A DNA stretch of 64,000 nt from Aureobasidium sp. EXF-3400 (GCA_024195585.1 SWBL01000032.1:155420-219419); one strand, 5' to 3'. Counted from the stretch's first letter, positions 9,232-19,334 are shown. Translations and numbers: made by a program. The notes: a model not told the origin generated them from the letters alone.

Positions 9232-11295
9232 ATGGTGTTGGCCAAGAGCAAGCAGTCCGTCGGCCTGGGCAATGCCCTCATGAACGACCGCTTCAAGAAC
9301 AAGAACTCCAACCAACACAAAGCCAACGCCGGAGGAATTCAGAGGAAAGGCCAGAATGGAGAGACCTATATCACAAACAACAAGCAGGCCGCTGCCTACG
9401 AGAAAATGCGCTCCGTCACCGAGCAGGGCGATCTGGATGAGTTCCTGTCCACCGCAGAGCTGGCTGGCACCGATTTCACCGCTGAAAAGATGAACAACGT
9501 CAAGATTATCCACAGGGACCAGAAGAACCCCTACCTCTTGTCCTCGACCGAGGAGCGCAACGTCGTCAAAAAGCACAACAAGAACAGAAGCCGTCTTACC
9601 GTCCCTCGTCGCCCGAAATGGGATTCCACCACTACCAAGGACGAGCTGAACACACGCGAGAAGGAGGCTATGATCGAGTGGCGCAGAGACCTTGCCGAGC
9701 TGCAAGAGAACCAGGACTTACTCCTGACTCCTTTCGAGCGCAATCTCGAGGTCTGGAGACAGCTGTGGCGTGTCATTGAGCGTTCAGACTTGGTCGTCCA
9801 GATTGTCGATGCCAGAAACCCCCTCATGTTCCGCAGTGAAGACATGGAGTCTTACGTCAAAGAGGTCGACCCCAAGAAGCGCAACCTGCTGCTCGTCAAC
9901 AAGTCCGATATGATGACGCTCGAGCAGCGCCAGTCTTGGGCCAAGTACTTCATCGACAACAACATCAACTTCCGTTTCTTCTCCGCAGAGCTCGCCCGTG
10001 AGCTCAACGACGCCAAGGCCGAGCAGGACGAGTCGCAGACACAAGAGGTGGATAGCGAGGATGATGAGAGCGAGGATGAGGTTGCTGAGGCGCTAGATGG
10101 AGATGAGAATGCTCTGGAGCAGGAGGCCAAGAAGCTCGACATTCAGGATGCACAAGAAGAGGAAGCCAAGTGGGTTGACGAGGAGACCGTTGATGACAAA
10201 CACGCTGCACCTGTGTCCGATGTCATCCCCATGTCGCTCGAGGAGGCCACACGCATTCTCACAACCGAGGATCTCGAAGCTCTCTTTTTGGAGCACGCTC
10301 CTAAGATGGCTGCTGCTACCGACGACAAGCCCGCTCGCAAAGTACAAATTGGTCTGGTCGGTTACCCCAACGTCGGTAAATCGTCCACCATCAACGCTCT
10401 GCTGGGCGCAAAGAAGGTGTCCGTCTCTGCCACACCTGGTAAGACGAAGCATTTCCAGACCATTCACTACTCAGATCAAGTCGTGCTTTGCGATTGTCCT
10501 GGTCTAGTGTTCCCCAACTTTGCCTTCACAAAAGCAGAACTCACATGTAATGGTGTCCTGCCCATCGACCAGATGCGCGAGTACACCGGTCCTGCGACCC
10601 TCGTCGCCCAGCGTATTCCTAAGCCTTTCCTTGAGGCTGTCTATGGTATCAACATCAACATCCGCTCTCGTGAAGAGGGTGGTACGGGTACACCAACTGG
10701 TGAGGAACTGCTACGCGCATACGCCGCCGCTCGTGGTTTCTTCACCCAGGGTCTTGGTCAGCCTGATGAGAGCAGAGCCGCCAGACTGGTCCTCAAGGAT
10801 TACGTCAAGGGTAAACTGCTGTTCGTACACCCTCCTCCCGCAGAGCCCCCAATCGACCACAAGCACTTCAACCGCGAACTCTACGACTACAACCACCTTC
10901 CTCAGAAGCGACGACTCCAACTCGCAGCTATGCACTCAGCTGCAAGGCACCCAGAAGCACAAACCGGTGATGAGCCATCGCTTATGGAGAATGACGACCT
11001 CGACATGATCCCCATCAGTGGAGCAAAGACACAACGTATGGACAAGCAATTCTTTGCACCTGGGCAAGGTAGAGGACAGCAAAACATGCCCTTCCATCAC
11101 AAGTACACAGAGCAAGGACAAAAGCAGGTGGAAAACACTGGTGGCAAGATGTTGACAGGACGCAAAGCTAAGATCATGGTGGCTCTGGAGAAGGACATGG
11201 ACCCTGATGATGTGAAGATGATGATGTCGAGCAAGAAGCACTTCAAAGCCAACAAGAGGGCGCAAAAGAAGGTCAGAAGCGAGTACAACGACTAA
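9232..11295 (+). CDS. LSG1: Circularly permuted GTPase Lsg1 (60S ribosome maturation)
   Basis: Lsg1 is the cytoplasmic GTPase that releases the export adaptor Nmd3 from pre-60S ribosomes. A single exon encodes 687 residues from the ATG at 9232. The frame is open upstream to an ATG at 9172, but homology to the family begins at MVLAKSK, so the inner start is used. GTPase motifs occur in permuted order: G4 (NKSD) near residue 223, then G1 (GYPNVGKSS) near 377 and G3 (DCPG) near 421. That order is diagnostic of the YlqF/Lsg1/Nog2 class. An acidic insert (about residues 265-310) separates G4 from G1, as in other Lsg1 proteins, and the C-terminus is Lys-rich. The N-terminal GNALMNDRFKNK segment also fits Lsg1. 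Confidence 0.95.
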   Translation: MVLAKSKQSVGLGNALMNDRFKNKNSNQHKANAGGIQRKGQNGETYITNNKQAAAYEKMRSVTEQGDLDEFLSTAELAGTDFTAEKMNNVKIIHRDQKNPYLLSSTEERNVVKKHNKNRSRLTVPRRPKWDSTTTKDELNTREKEAMIEWRRDLAELQENQDLLLTPFERNLEVWRQLWRVIERSDLVVQIVDARNPLMFRSEDMESYVKEVDPKKRNLLLVNKSDMMTLEQRQSWAKYFIDNNINFRFFSAELARELNDAKAEQDESQTQEVDSEDDESEDEVAEALDGDENALEQEAKKLDIQDAQEEEAKWVDEETVDDKHAAPVSDVIPMSLEEATRILTTEDLEALFLEHAPKMAAATDDKPARKVQIGLVGYPNVGKSSTINALLGAKKVSVSATPGKTKHFQTIHYSDQVVLCDCPGLVFPNFAFTKAELTCNGVLPIDQMREYTGPATLVAQRIPKPFLEAVYGININIRSREEGGTGTPTGEELLRAYAAARGFFTQGLGQPDESRAARLVLKDYVKGKLLFVHPPPAEPPIDHKHFNRELYDYNHLPQKRRLQLAAMHSAARHPEAQTGDEPSLMENDDLDMIPISGAKTQRMDKQFFAPGQGRGQQNMPFHHKYTEQGQKQVENTGGKMLTGRKAKIMVALEKDMDPDDVKMMMSSKKHFKANKRAQKKVRSEYND

Positions 11296-11733
11296 GGAGG
11301 GATGCATCATCTGGGTCTGCGCAATTTCATTTTTACTCTGGTTCACGGCATGCTGGGGCGCTTTTTTATGGATATCCCTGAGTTACATATCTCATTGTTC
11401 TTCTCGAGTTCAAATTGTCATGAATAAAAAAGATCAAAGGCAAACAAACCACAAGCAAGTTCTCTCGCTATTTTCTGCAACGACCACGGTGAAGCTTTCT
11501 TCGGTAGCAAATGTACACCTGTACATCTCAGAGTCAGGATGCTATCACCTCGTCCTCTGCCTCAAGATCAGAGCGTCAGACTTTTGTGTGGGTGGTGTTC
11601 TTGAAGAAGTAATGATACAAACAGGGTGATACCCAAAGCATTCATGTGAAAGTCAACGCACAGACCATCGTCAATGCCTGGAACACCTTGAAGGGCATTC
11701 TCGAGAGGTCAATTCTACGACAGCAAGTCCAAA
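11296..11733. other. Intergenic, no gene seen
   Basis: These 438 bp hold the LSG1 trailer (A-rich near 11420) and the promoter of the PIG-P gene. Short frames lack coding character. Confidence 0.4.
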
Positions 11734-12747
11734 ATGTCGTTTCGACCGCCGGCGAGCCCGGTGCCTGTTGGCTTCTACTCACGATCGACACCAAATCTAC
11801 CGACCTTGGGGTCATTGACCACCAACGACGGAGAAGATGAATGCGACGCGACACCATCAAACTTGACCTCACCATCAGAGGCAGCATCGATTGAGGACTT
11901 CTCCCTGGACGCTCCTGCCTCAATTGACTCGGGCAGCGAAGACGAAGAAGATGGCGACTCGATGCCTTCGCCACGACAGCCCATGTACCAGCACAAACAG
12001 TCGCAATCGCATACATATCTGGGCCCGGCAACCTTTGCACCGCCATTCTATAACCGTCCTCCTACACCTCTACCTCCCAGTCCGTCCTTGACAAGTCTAT
12101 TGCGTCCGACCTTCAGCACACATGCCTCAAGACACACAACACCCGATCCAAGTAGTGATGAAGGGACTAGCCAAACACCCAACAGTGCAGCCGCAACCAC
12201 CCTCACCACCTCCTTCCGCACCGCAAAACCCATCCCACGCGCCTCGCCAAAAGTACCTACGTACGAATACTATGGCTTCACACTATACCTCACCTCATCT
12301 CTCGGCTTTGCAATCTACCTGCTTTGGAGTTACTTGCCTTCGCCGTTCTTGCACCAACTAGGGATTTACTATTACCCGAACAGATGGTGGAGTTTGGCTA
12401 TTCCAGCTTGGTTGGTTATGCTTGTTGTGTGGATCTACGTCGCATTGGCTTCATACAATACTGGCTACTTGACACTCAAGATGCATGCTGTGGAGTGTCT
12501 GGTTGACGATGCTGCGAACATTGCCGTGGTGGATAGCAAAGGAAACATTATCCGGAAGGATGACGAGGGCAGGTGGAAGTCTCATCGGAGAGATAACAGT
12601 GCTGGAAGAAACATGCCTCCGAAAGATCTGCAATGGGATACACTATGGAATGAAGGCACCGATGCTGTCATGGACGTGCCCATTGGAGGCGTTTGTGAGA
12701 TTCTCTATGGCAGACCTGACGACGAAGATGACGATACGATGTTATGA
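11734..12747 (+). CDS. GPI19: PIG-P subunit of GPI-GlcNAc transferase
   Basis: This is a membrane subunit of the complex that adds GlcNAc to phosphatidylinositol, the first step of GPI-anchor synthesis, at the ER. A single exon encodes 337 residues. Residues 1-170 are disordered, Ser/Pro/Thr-rich and acidic. The PIG-P domain starts near residue 176 (YEYYGFTLYLTSSLGFAIYLLW) with two membrane segments, about 180-203 and 217-240, followed by the conserved SYNTGYLT and a soluble tail with a Trp/Asp-rich end (LQWDTLWNEGTDAVMDVPIG), which is a family trait. The long N-terminal extension is usual for Pezizomycotina versions compared with yeast Gpi19. It is convergent with the unknown gene that follows, 42 bp away. 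Confidence 0.9.
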   Translation: MSFRPPASPVPVGFYSRSTPNLPTLGSLTTNDGEDECDATPSNLTSPSEAASIEDFSLDAPASIDSGSEDEEDGDSMPSPRQPMYQHKQSQSHTYLGPATFAPPFYNRPPTPLPPSPSLTSLLRPTFSTHASRHTTPDPSSDEGTSQTPNSAAATTLTTSFRTAKPIPRASPKVPTYEYYGFTLYLTSSLGFAIYLLWSYLPSPFLHQLGIYYYPNRWWSLAIPAWLVMLVVWIYVALASYNTGYLTLKMHAVECLVDDAANIAVVDSKGNIIRKDDEGRWKSHRRDNSAGRNMPPKDLQWDTLWNEGTDAVMDVPIGGVCEILYGRPDDEDDDTML

Positions 12748-12789
12748 CATTACAAGAGTATGGGAGAAACAAATGAAATCGTGTACGAC

Positions 12790-14670
12790 TCATCGAATTA
12801 AACGCTCCATCTCCTTCAACATACGATCCTTGATATCGTGCTTGCTTTGCCCCAATGTAGAATCTGCAAACGCCATGCAGGCGTCTAGAATGATGCTCGC
12901 TTTGCAGATCATAAACCCATTCACGACAGAATTTTCATACTTGGAAGTGGGATGGTCAAATAGAGCACCATCAGACGAGCGTGGAGTAGCAGCAAGACCG
13001 CGAATATGCTCCGACATCCTGACGTCTTTCAAAGCTCTCGAGGCCTCGGATAATTGCTCGAGAAAAACTAGGTCACCATCCGGGTCCAGAAGCAACAGCC
13101 AGGAGACCAGCTCCTCCAATTCGCTGCTTCGATTGTTGTTGATGGACTTGTGCTCGGCTTCAAGATGATCGTAATCAGTGGCTTGATCGAGGAGAGAGGC
13201 CAGACACCTTGCCCTTAGGCGCCTGATGATGTCTTCTGCATCAGTCCTTCTGACCCCTGAACCGAGAGCAAGTAGCTCGGTGATGCATATATAGTGAAAA
13301 TAGGGGTAACGCCTCAGGAGTGTCGCCAGCCAGTTGATCAGTATGCTCCGACTGTTGTTGATGGGCGCTATCGCTTTGCATGTTGGCAGAGTATAACTAG
13401 GTGGTGTTTCTGGTACTTGCGAGAATGGTGATTTGCAGACGTAATGGGGTGGTGCCTGTGGTGAAGGCGTGGAGTCAGGAGCAGCTGGACTGTGTTCATC
13501 GATTTGGAGAGACAATATGACTGATCGAAAAGGCGAAGAAGACACCGCGGCTATACACACTGGGGTAGTCGGCTCCGGGGTCACAGCAGGCATGACACCA
13601 GGTGCAATAGGAGTAAAGTCAAAATTGGGCGACAGTGGCTTGAATGTGGTTTCAGGAGGCAATGATATCGAGCGTCCCCGCGGATAGACTTCAGACAAGA
13701 CGGACTCCTGACCAGATTCAGCACATTCCTTGGCCAAGACCGCAGCCATGTCGAAGGACGCCGTCGACGCAGCCCCCGACGCAGCCCCCGACGCAGACCC
13801 TGGGACAGCCACAGACTGTGGTACAGGTAGGTCATAAGGCGGGGGTGGTAGAGAGCCAATTTCAGGAGCGACGTTCGAAACGGCATCATGCTTCCGCTTC
13901 AACCCCTTCCGACACTCAGGTTCTATCTCACTCCTGTCCCCGGTCCCTTCCACCAAAGGCCGCCAACCCTGAGCCTCCCACGCGTCAATGATAGCACGAC
14001 GACCTCCCGGATAGAAATTGTTGTAGTTTATACTGAAGCCAGTCACAGTGCGACTGTCCAGGATAGCCTTTAGTCTGAGAAGGCTTTGATAGGTCCAAGA
14101 GTCGTGGGTTGTGAATAGGTCGATGTGGAGGGCTTGAGACAGAGCCTTGAGCTTGCGCAACAAAGACATAGAAGCCTCGGAAACTCGACCAGTGTGTGGG
14201 AAGTCAGGCATAATAACATAAGATTTGGCGGCGAGAGAGAAGGAGATACGCAAAAGTCGAGATGTTTGATCAGGCCTCGTGTTGGTGTTGTCCAATTGAT
14301 CGAGAGGATTTAACGGTACAAGGCCATCAGACATGGCCCAATAGGTAGGTGTATCGACGGTCAGCGACTCCACGGAAACGCAAAGATAGAATATACGAGG
14401 CTTCTTGCCACTGCTCACTTGGATTTCCTGAGTCAAGACTACCAAGATTCTGTTTGGATCATCGCAATCGGAAGCAACCCAAAGCTTGAGACTCTGACCC
14501 CGGGTGTGGCGCGATGGTTGACCTAGGTATTCACGGTCGAAAGCAGTGTAAGCCGAGTTGCCCGACTTGGAGAATAGCGCGATTACAGGCTGCCCGTAAA
14601 TCAACCAGTCCAGGCTGGTGCAAGGCGATAGTTGAGGCTCAAGAAGCCTTATGCACTCGGGTGTAGCCAT
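12790..14670 (-). CDS. Unrecognised protein of 626 residues
   Basis: A single long frame on the minus strand. I do not recognise the family. The N-terminal 230 residues look globular (SLDWLIYGQPVIALF, FYLCVSVESLTVDTPTYWAMSD, TGFSINYNNFYPGGRRAIIDAWEAQGW). A disordered Pro/Ser-rich middle (about residues 245-420) contains a short GAASGAAS repeat, encoded by about three copies of a 12-bp unit at 13766-13800. The C-terminal 200 residues are predicted mainly helical (LEELVSWLLLLD, EQLSEASRALKDV). No signal peptide or membrane segment is visible. Degenerate repeats lie just upstream, and the 5' UTR may carry an intron (GTAAATG donor near 14723, TAG acceptor near 14680). Its position between two housekeeping genes suggests a lineage-specific gene; that is inference. 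Confidence 0.62.
   Translation of the reverse strand: MATPECIRLLEPQLSPCTSLDWLIYGQPVIALFSKSGNSAYTAFDREYLGQPSRHTRGQSLKLWVASDCDDPNRILVVLTQEIQVSSGKKPRIFYLCVSVESLTVDTPTYWAMSDGLVPLNPLDQLDNTNTRPDQTSRLLRISFSLAAKSYVIMPDFPHTGRVSEASMSLLRKLKALSQALHIDLFTTHDSWTYQSLLRLKAILDSRTVTGFSINYNNFYPGGRRAIIDAWEAQGWRPLVEGTGDRSEIEPECRKGLKRKHDAVSNVAPEIGSLPPPPYDLPVPQSVAVPGSASGAASGAASTASFDMAAVLAKECAESGQESVLSEVYPRGRSISLPPETTFKPLSPNFDFTPIAPGVMPAVTPEPTTPVCIAAVSSSPFRSVILSLQIDEHSPAAPDSTPSPQAPPHYVCKSPFSQVPETPPSYTLPTCKAIAPINNSRSILINWLATLLRRYPYFHYICITELLALGSGVRRTDAEDIIRRLRARCLASLLDQATDYDHLEAEHKSINNNRSSELEELVSWLLLLDPDGDLVFLEQLSEASRALKDVRMSEHIRGLAATPRSSDGALFDHPTSKYENSVVNGFMICKASIILDACMAFADSTLGQSKHDIKDRMLKEMERLIR
13766..13800 (-). 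repeat. 12-bp tandem repeat inside the unknown CDS
   Basis: About three copies of GACGCAGCCCCC on the plus strand (the third diverges at its end). Read on the minus strand they encode a small Ser/Gly/Ala repeat in the disordered middle of the 626-residue protein. The unit keeps frame, so copy-number change would alter length without breaking the gene. Confidence 0.7.
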
Positions 14671-15504
14671 TAGTGCAGACTACCTTAGAAAGAGTTAGTT
14701 GAGACGCTGCACGAAGCATTTACCTGATATACGGCGGGCAACAGAAGCCCCATGAGCAGCCTTGATGTTGTCGAAACCGAGAATGATGCTGACACTATTG
14801 GGCAACTCCTTTTGAAAACCGCCAGAGGCGAGCAGAACAAGGACTGAGCCAGTCGAGCAAGCTTCGAGCGACGATAGGCGCAGGAAGGATTGCGACGAGA
14901 GGAGACAGTATATCACCGACGCGGTCGGGCAGTCTTTAGGAAATTGCGGCAATAGGATTACAGCGACTGACGCGATCGGGCAAGTGCTCTCTATGGCAGC
15001 TTGCGGCAATGCGATCAGTCGTGACAGGCAGGTATGGCGTGGACGTTAGTGTTGACGCGGTCAGATTGGAAGAAGCGCCCAAGTTGTTTGCTCAAATCTC
15101 AAACATTGAAGATCAGCCACGCCCGTACTAAAGTCCGACACGCGTTTGATTGTGGAAATGCGCAATAATCTCGAGGGACAAAGCAGTAACCATCGGGATT
15201 TATTATATCTAGGGACTCCCTTTGGACACGTCCTCAATGAAAATCAATTGTGCATTTACATAGCCTAAATAATGCTTGGTACCGTGACGGGAGGAGCGAC
15301 AAACAGTTCGGCGGGTCAAGAAGCTGGGGAGGTGGTGCGGCTGCCCCATGTTGATCTGATCTGATATGTGGCATCAAGCTCCCCCCTTGACTCGAGGGGT
15401 AACGCGTACACAGCTTCCAGTCCCATGAGGTCTTGATTCTCTGACTTTCTGATGGCCCCAGGCCATTCGATTCATTCCACCAGAAGCTGAGAGGTAGCGC
15501 ACAA
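14671..15504. other. Intergenic region between unknown gene and ALG5
   Basis: 834 bp. The left part (about 14790-15070) carries degenerate repeats, listed separately. The right part is the ALG5 promoter; a run of seven Ts is absent and no TATA box is obvious. A 104-codon minus-strand frame at 14695-15009 is made largely of the repeats and is not convincing as a gene by itself. Confidence 0.4.
14791..15070. repeat. Degenerate repeats, about 50-85 bp spacing
   Basis: Related units begin near 14791, 14846, 14918, 14969 and 15054 on the plus strand. The core resembles GACGCGGTCGGGCAA and is best kept in the 14918 and 14969 copies, where the following GCGGCAAT also recurs. Read on the minus strand, the middle units encode related peptides (CPIASVAVIL, CPTASVIYCLL, CSTGSVLVLL), while the outer unit is out of frame. 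This looks like the decayed remnant of a repeat-encoding segment. Function unknown. Confidence 0.5.
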
Positions 15505-16839
15505 ATGGATGCAGTTCGGGCTCAGGTCTACAACCTGATCGACCAGGTACAACAAGTACCGACACAGCTGTTGCTGGCCGTTGTTTGTTTCTCCGTCCTC
15601 GCCTTTGCGATCCTGGTATCAACTCAACTGAACACCAAGCACACTCATGCAGATCATTCTGACCCAAAGCTCAGTTGTATCTCGGTCTCTTTATTGTCGC
15701 TCCTGTTCCTCGGCCACCGCACGAGTCTGAGAAGAAATACACAACCATCCTGCCCGACGGGTCTGTCAGCGACCTCAAAACACAACCGTGTTGGTACGAC
15801 CACTATCTATCTCTCAAGACACAGGCTCGCAGCGGAAAAATTGCTACAAGCGATGCCTTCAAGCCCACACAACCCGAGGTCCTGGTCACCGTCGTCGTGC
15901 CTGCCTACAATGAAGAGCAAAGGATGAGCGGTATGCTCGAAGAGGCTGTCGAGTACCTACAATCCACCTTTCCGCAATCGCAATCGCAATCTGCCTCAAG
16001 TGATCAGCCCAAAGGCTGGGAGATTCTTGTCGTGAACGACGGCTCTACAGACAAGACCATCGACACGGCTCTGTCCTTTGCTCGCGATCATCAGCTTTCC
16101 ACGCATCCTCCCACTCCAGCTGGTCCATGGTCTTCCAACGATGGCCCTAAGACACGGTCAAAGTCTGCTCCCAAAATCGAAACGGTACCCACCACCATTC
16201 CTCACGGTAGCATCCGCGTCATCTCGCTGGAAGAGAACAGGGGGAAAGGAGGAGCTGTCACCCACGGCATGCGCCATGCAAGAGGAGCATACGTTGTCTT
16301 TGCCGATGCCGACGGTGCTTCTCGCTTCTCTGACCTCGGCAAGTTGATGGAGAATTGCGATCGTGTTGCTGATGCAAAGGGAAGAGCTGTTGGTGTCGGA
16401 AGCCGAGCACATATGGTTGGTAGCGAAGCGGTCGTGAAGGTAAAAAAGTCATAAGCTATAAAGCTGAGTACCGTTACTGACTCCTGCACAGCGCTCTTTC
16501 TTGCGGAACGCTCTCATGCATTCTTTCCATCTTCTGCTCCGCCTTCTTACACCTCCAGCCACATCATCAATCAAGGACACTCAATGCGGCTTCAAGCTTT
16601 TCACACGCCCTGCCCTCCCCTACATCATTCCATACATGCATAGCGAGGGGTGGATCTTTGATGTCGAGATGCTCATGCTTGCAGAGAGTGCTGGGATCCC
16701 CATGGCCGAGGTAGCTATTGGCTGGAAAGAAGTCGGAGGCAGCAAGCTAAATGTTGTCTGGGACTCTTTGGGTATGGCTTGGGGACTGGCTGTTTTAAGA
16801 GCTGCATGGATGGTCGGCGTCTATCGGAGGGATATCTGA
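15505..16839 (+). CDS. ALG5: Dolichyl-phosphate beta-glucosyltransferase
   Basis: Transfers glucose from UDP-glucose to dolichyl phosphate at the ER membrane, supplying the glucosyl donor for N-glycan precursor completion. Three exons: 15505-15615, 15675-16439 and 16492-16839, giving 407 residues. Introns are 59 bp (donor GTATCA) and 52 bp (donor GTAAAA). Exon 1 encodes the N-terminal membrane anchor (LLLAVVCFSVLAFAIL), continued by LYLGLFIVAPVPRPP in exon 2. The GT2 family hallmarks follow: VVVPAYNEE, VVNDGSTDKT, NRGKGGAVTHGM and the DxD-type FADADGASRF. The C-terminal part has KDTQCGFKLF and GWIFDVEML, both conserved in Alg5. The family assignment is secure and the gene looks intact. Confidence 0.94.
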
Positions 16840-16998
16840 ATCGCCTGTTTACATTCACCATCGTGTATATCGTTTGAAGCATAGAGAAAAGCAGTTTGAT
16901 TCACATCTGAGGGCATTTGTGGTAATGAATATTTTTTTTTCTCAAAGTCTAACTCAACAAAGCGATGCTTTTGGATTATCTCTATTTGTACCAACGCC

Positions 16999-18638
16999 CT
17001 AAAGATTGGCACAGGACTTGGGGTACTGGACGGCTCTCTTGACCCACTTCTTGAGTCTGTTGCCATCAACCGACACGACCATGTTGACCTTCTGAAGGTT
17101 CTGGGCAGTGGGCTTAAGAGCTTCCTGGTAAGCGTGAATATTACCATAGCTAGGACTGGAAGGAGCAGTGTCGACATCAAGGTAGACTGTTTCGAAATGT
17201 TAGCAATGACCATCGAACATGAAGGCAGGAATATCTACTTACAGCTCGTGGTGTTCTTGACGATGGTGGGGTCAAGCAAGATAGCGGCAGCGGTCTCATC
17301 CCCTATAATTTATCAGTATAGAGATCGTTGGACTGGATCAGGATACATACAGAGAGGGAAGATAGTGCCGTAGTACTCGTGCATCAGAGTAGAGTAAGGG
17401 TTCTTGACCTTGTAGATGTCGTCAAGGTATTCCTGAGAAACAGTGACCTGGTTGGCAACATTGCCGGCAATGGCTGGATGTACAGTCAGTTATCGTGTTT
17501 CTCCAGAAGCTTCGATTTTGAGATGTAAACTTACTGATGTTAGGGAAAGGAGCAGAAAGGGCAATCTTGGTTCCCTCGGGATCGATCATCAAGTTGATCT
17601 ATAGAACTATCAGCAGCTGTTGCTCATCAAATTTTTTATTTGCACTTACGTCGGAGTTCCAGTCAGCCTGCATGGTGCTGCCGGTGACTTGCAAAAGGTT
17701 GACATCGATGTAGCCTCCCTGACACAAATATCAGTACATCCATCAAAATCGTAGACAACAGGACTTCATACCATAATGATGAGCTCCTTTGCGTTCTTGG
17801 CAAAATCGGGATCCATGCGGACAGCAAGAGCGACGTTGGTCAGAGAACCGGCCGAGTAGATCGAGACCTGACCAGGGTACTTGCGGACTTGCTCAATCAT
17901 GAACCATGCTGCGTCCTTGGAAGCGAACGTGGTGTTGGGGTAGCCCTCGAAGAAAGCTGACTTGGACACGCGGCTTGGGTCGCCCGAAGTTGGGTCATTT
18001 CCAAGCGCTTCGTAGGTCAAGTTCTCTGGTGCAAAGGCTCCTTCCCATGGTCTACAAGGATTGTTAGAATGTCCATTTTATCGATACGGCATTTCCAGAG
18101 TGGTAATCGGAGAGGGAGAACGATGGATATTCGGAGCACATGTTTCAATTGACTTACAGTTTACCGTGGACCATCTCCCACTACGAATGAAACTGTCAGT
18201 GTAGTTCTCGTATGCAATGATCACATCGCTTCGCTTACAGTCTGGAAGAGTTCAGGAGTATTGAGAATAGGGTAGTCCGCTCCCTTGTGTACGGGGATAC
18301 AAGACAGATTGCCAACCTCCAGAGTAGCCAAAGCATGTCTACGGTGAATATTATCAGCACGCGACCTCTAAGTGAATGGTCTGGTAGATTTACAGTCCGG
18401 TTTGCAGTGCCCATGAGTTTGCGGTATCAGAAACAAGACCGAGAACGTCCCATCCTGCATCGAGTGCCAAAAGGTAAGGAATGAATCCAGCAGTGCTCCA
18501 GTCATTGTCCATGATGACCTTAGGTCTAGTACTGTTCATAGCCGACCTTGACTGGAGTTGCTCAAGAGGAGCAGCTCCAGTCAGGCTGGCAGCAACCAAA
18601 GAGGTAGCAACGAAGAGCTTTGAGAACGAGGGAGACAT
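16999..18638 (-). CDS. Secreted nucleoside-hydrolase-like protein with altered metal motif
   Basis: The inosine-uridine nucleoside hydrolase fold, predicted to be secreted. Nine exons: 18394-18638, 18239-18338, 18158-18180, 17772-18051, 17650-17718, 17535-17598, 17351-17473, 17243-17302 and 16999-17186. They join in frame to 383 residues through eight introns of about 48-106 bp. A signal peptide covers about residues 1-22. The usual DxDxGxDD metal-binding loop is replaced by MDNDWSTAG near residue 44: the first two Asp remain, but the paired Asp are gone. Other family elements persist: SAGSLTNVALAVR, the NSDINLMIDPEGTKIAL segment and the late LWDETAAAILLDP. Fungal secreted members often carry this variant, so activity may be altered or lost. 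Likely role is extracellular nucleoside use, by inference. Clustered GATA motifs lie upstream. Confidence 0.85.
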
Positions 18639-18710
18639 TGCAAGTATAGAACAAGAGGAAACGATCAACTTGAGAAACACAAACTCCACTTGCCTTTGGC
18701 AGCACCATTC

Positions 18711-18992
18711 TTTATAGTCACATCTAGATGGCAGAAAAACCAGAGTCTTGGCGTGTGCTTATCTTAACGATATTGGGGTTTAACTTTTGGCAGGTCGATA
18801 AGTTGCGGGCGAGGGCTCTGCTTTGCTGTCGCGTGGCCAACGGCTGGGGCAGCCATCTGGGACCTTTGTGGTCCGTGGTTTGAGTGCCACTGGCAGAGTG
18901 AGGTGGTGGTGAACCGTGTGGGCTCGGGCAGCCGATCAAAGACCCTTGATCGGGCAGATAAGAGAGGTACCTTACCTATATGCGTTGATAAG
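18711..18992 (-). promoter_or_regulatory. Promoter with TATA box and four GATA-factor motifs
   Basis: Upstream of the nucleoside-hydrolase-like gene a TATAAA lies at 18711-18716 (read on the minus strand), 73 bp before the ATG. Four HGATAAG sites follow at 18758-18763 (as CTTATC on plus), 18797-18802, 18957-18962 and 18987-18992. Such clusters are the binding pattern of AreA/Nit2-type GATA activators of nitrogen-source genes. The motifs are seen; regulation by AreA is inferred. Confidence 0.5.
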
Positions 18993-19334
18993 ATACCCAA
19001 AGATCTAGCATCGGTCACCTCCGCGATGAGATGTTCTGAGACGTGTGATACGCAAAAGAGCTGAGGAATACTGATCAGTATATGCTTGCTGCACATTGCT
19101 TCGCGTTGGCAAGAACTCGGTGTTATAGTCAGGAAGAAATAGAGCACCAACTTCGCACGACAGTCATGACTCTATGTGCGGGCTTGCTATCAAGAGTCTA
19201 GAAGCTAACACCACAGTGGGAGCCATGCGGCATTTGACTGTCGTCAGATATGACCAACTTTTGTGAATCCGCGGGCATTGTCGGACCGCGAAGGCGAGGA
19301 TGACAAAAAGTCAATTGAGTTGTTCGACAGGACC
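18993..19334. other. Intergenic, no gene seen
   Basis: This lies between the GATA-rich promoter and the tRNA. Short frames on both strands show no coding character. Another GATAAA lies just beyond the tRNA at 19414. Confidence 0.35.

Noticed and set aside
14695..15009. 104-codon minus-strand frame with repeats as a separate small gene
   Set aside because: The repeats are degenerate and one is out of frame. Splicing it to the downstream 626-residue CDS gives the wrong phase. Kept only as a repeat.
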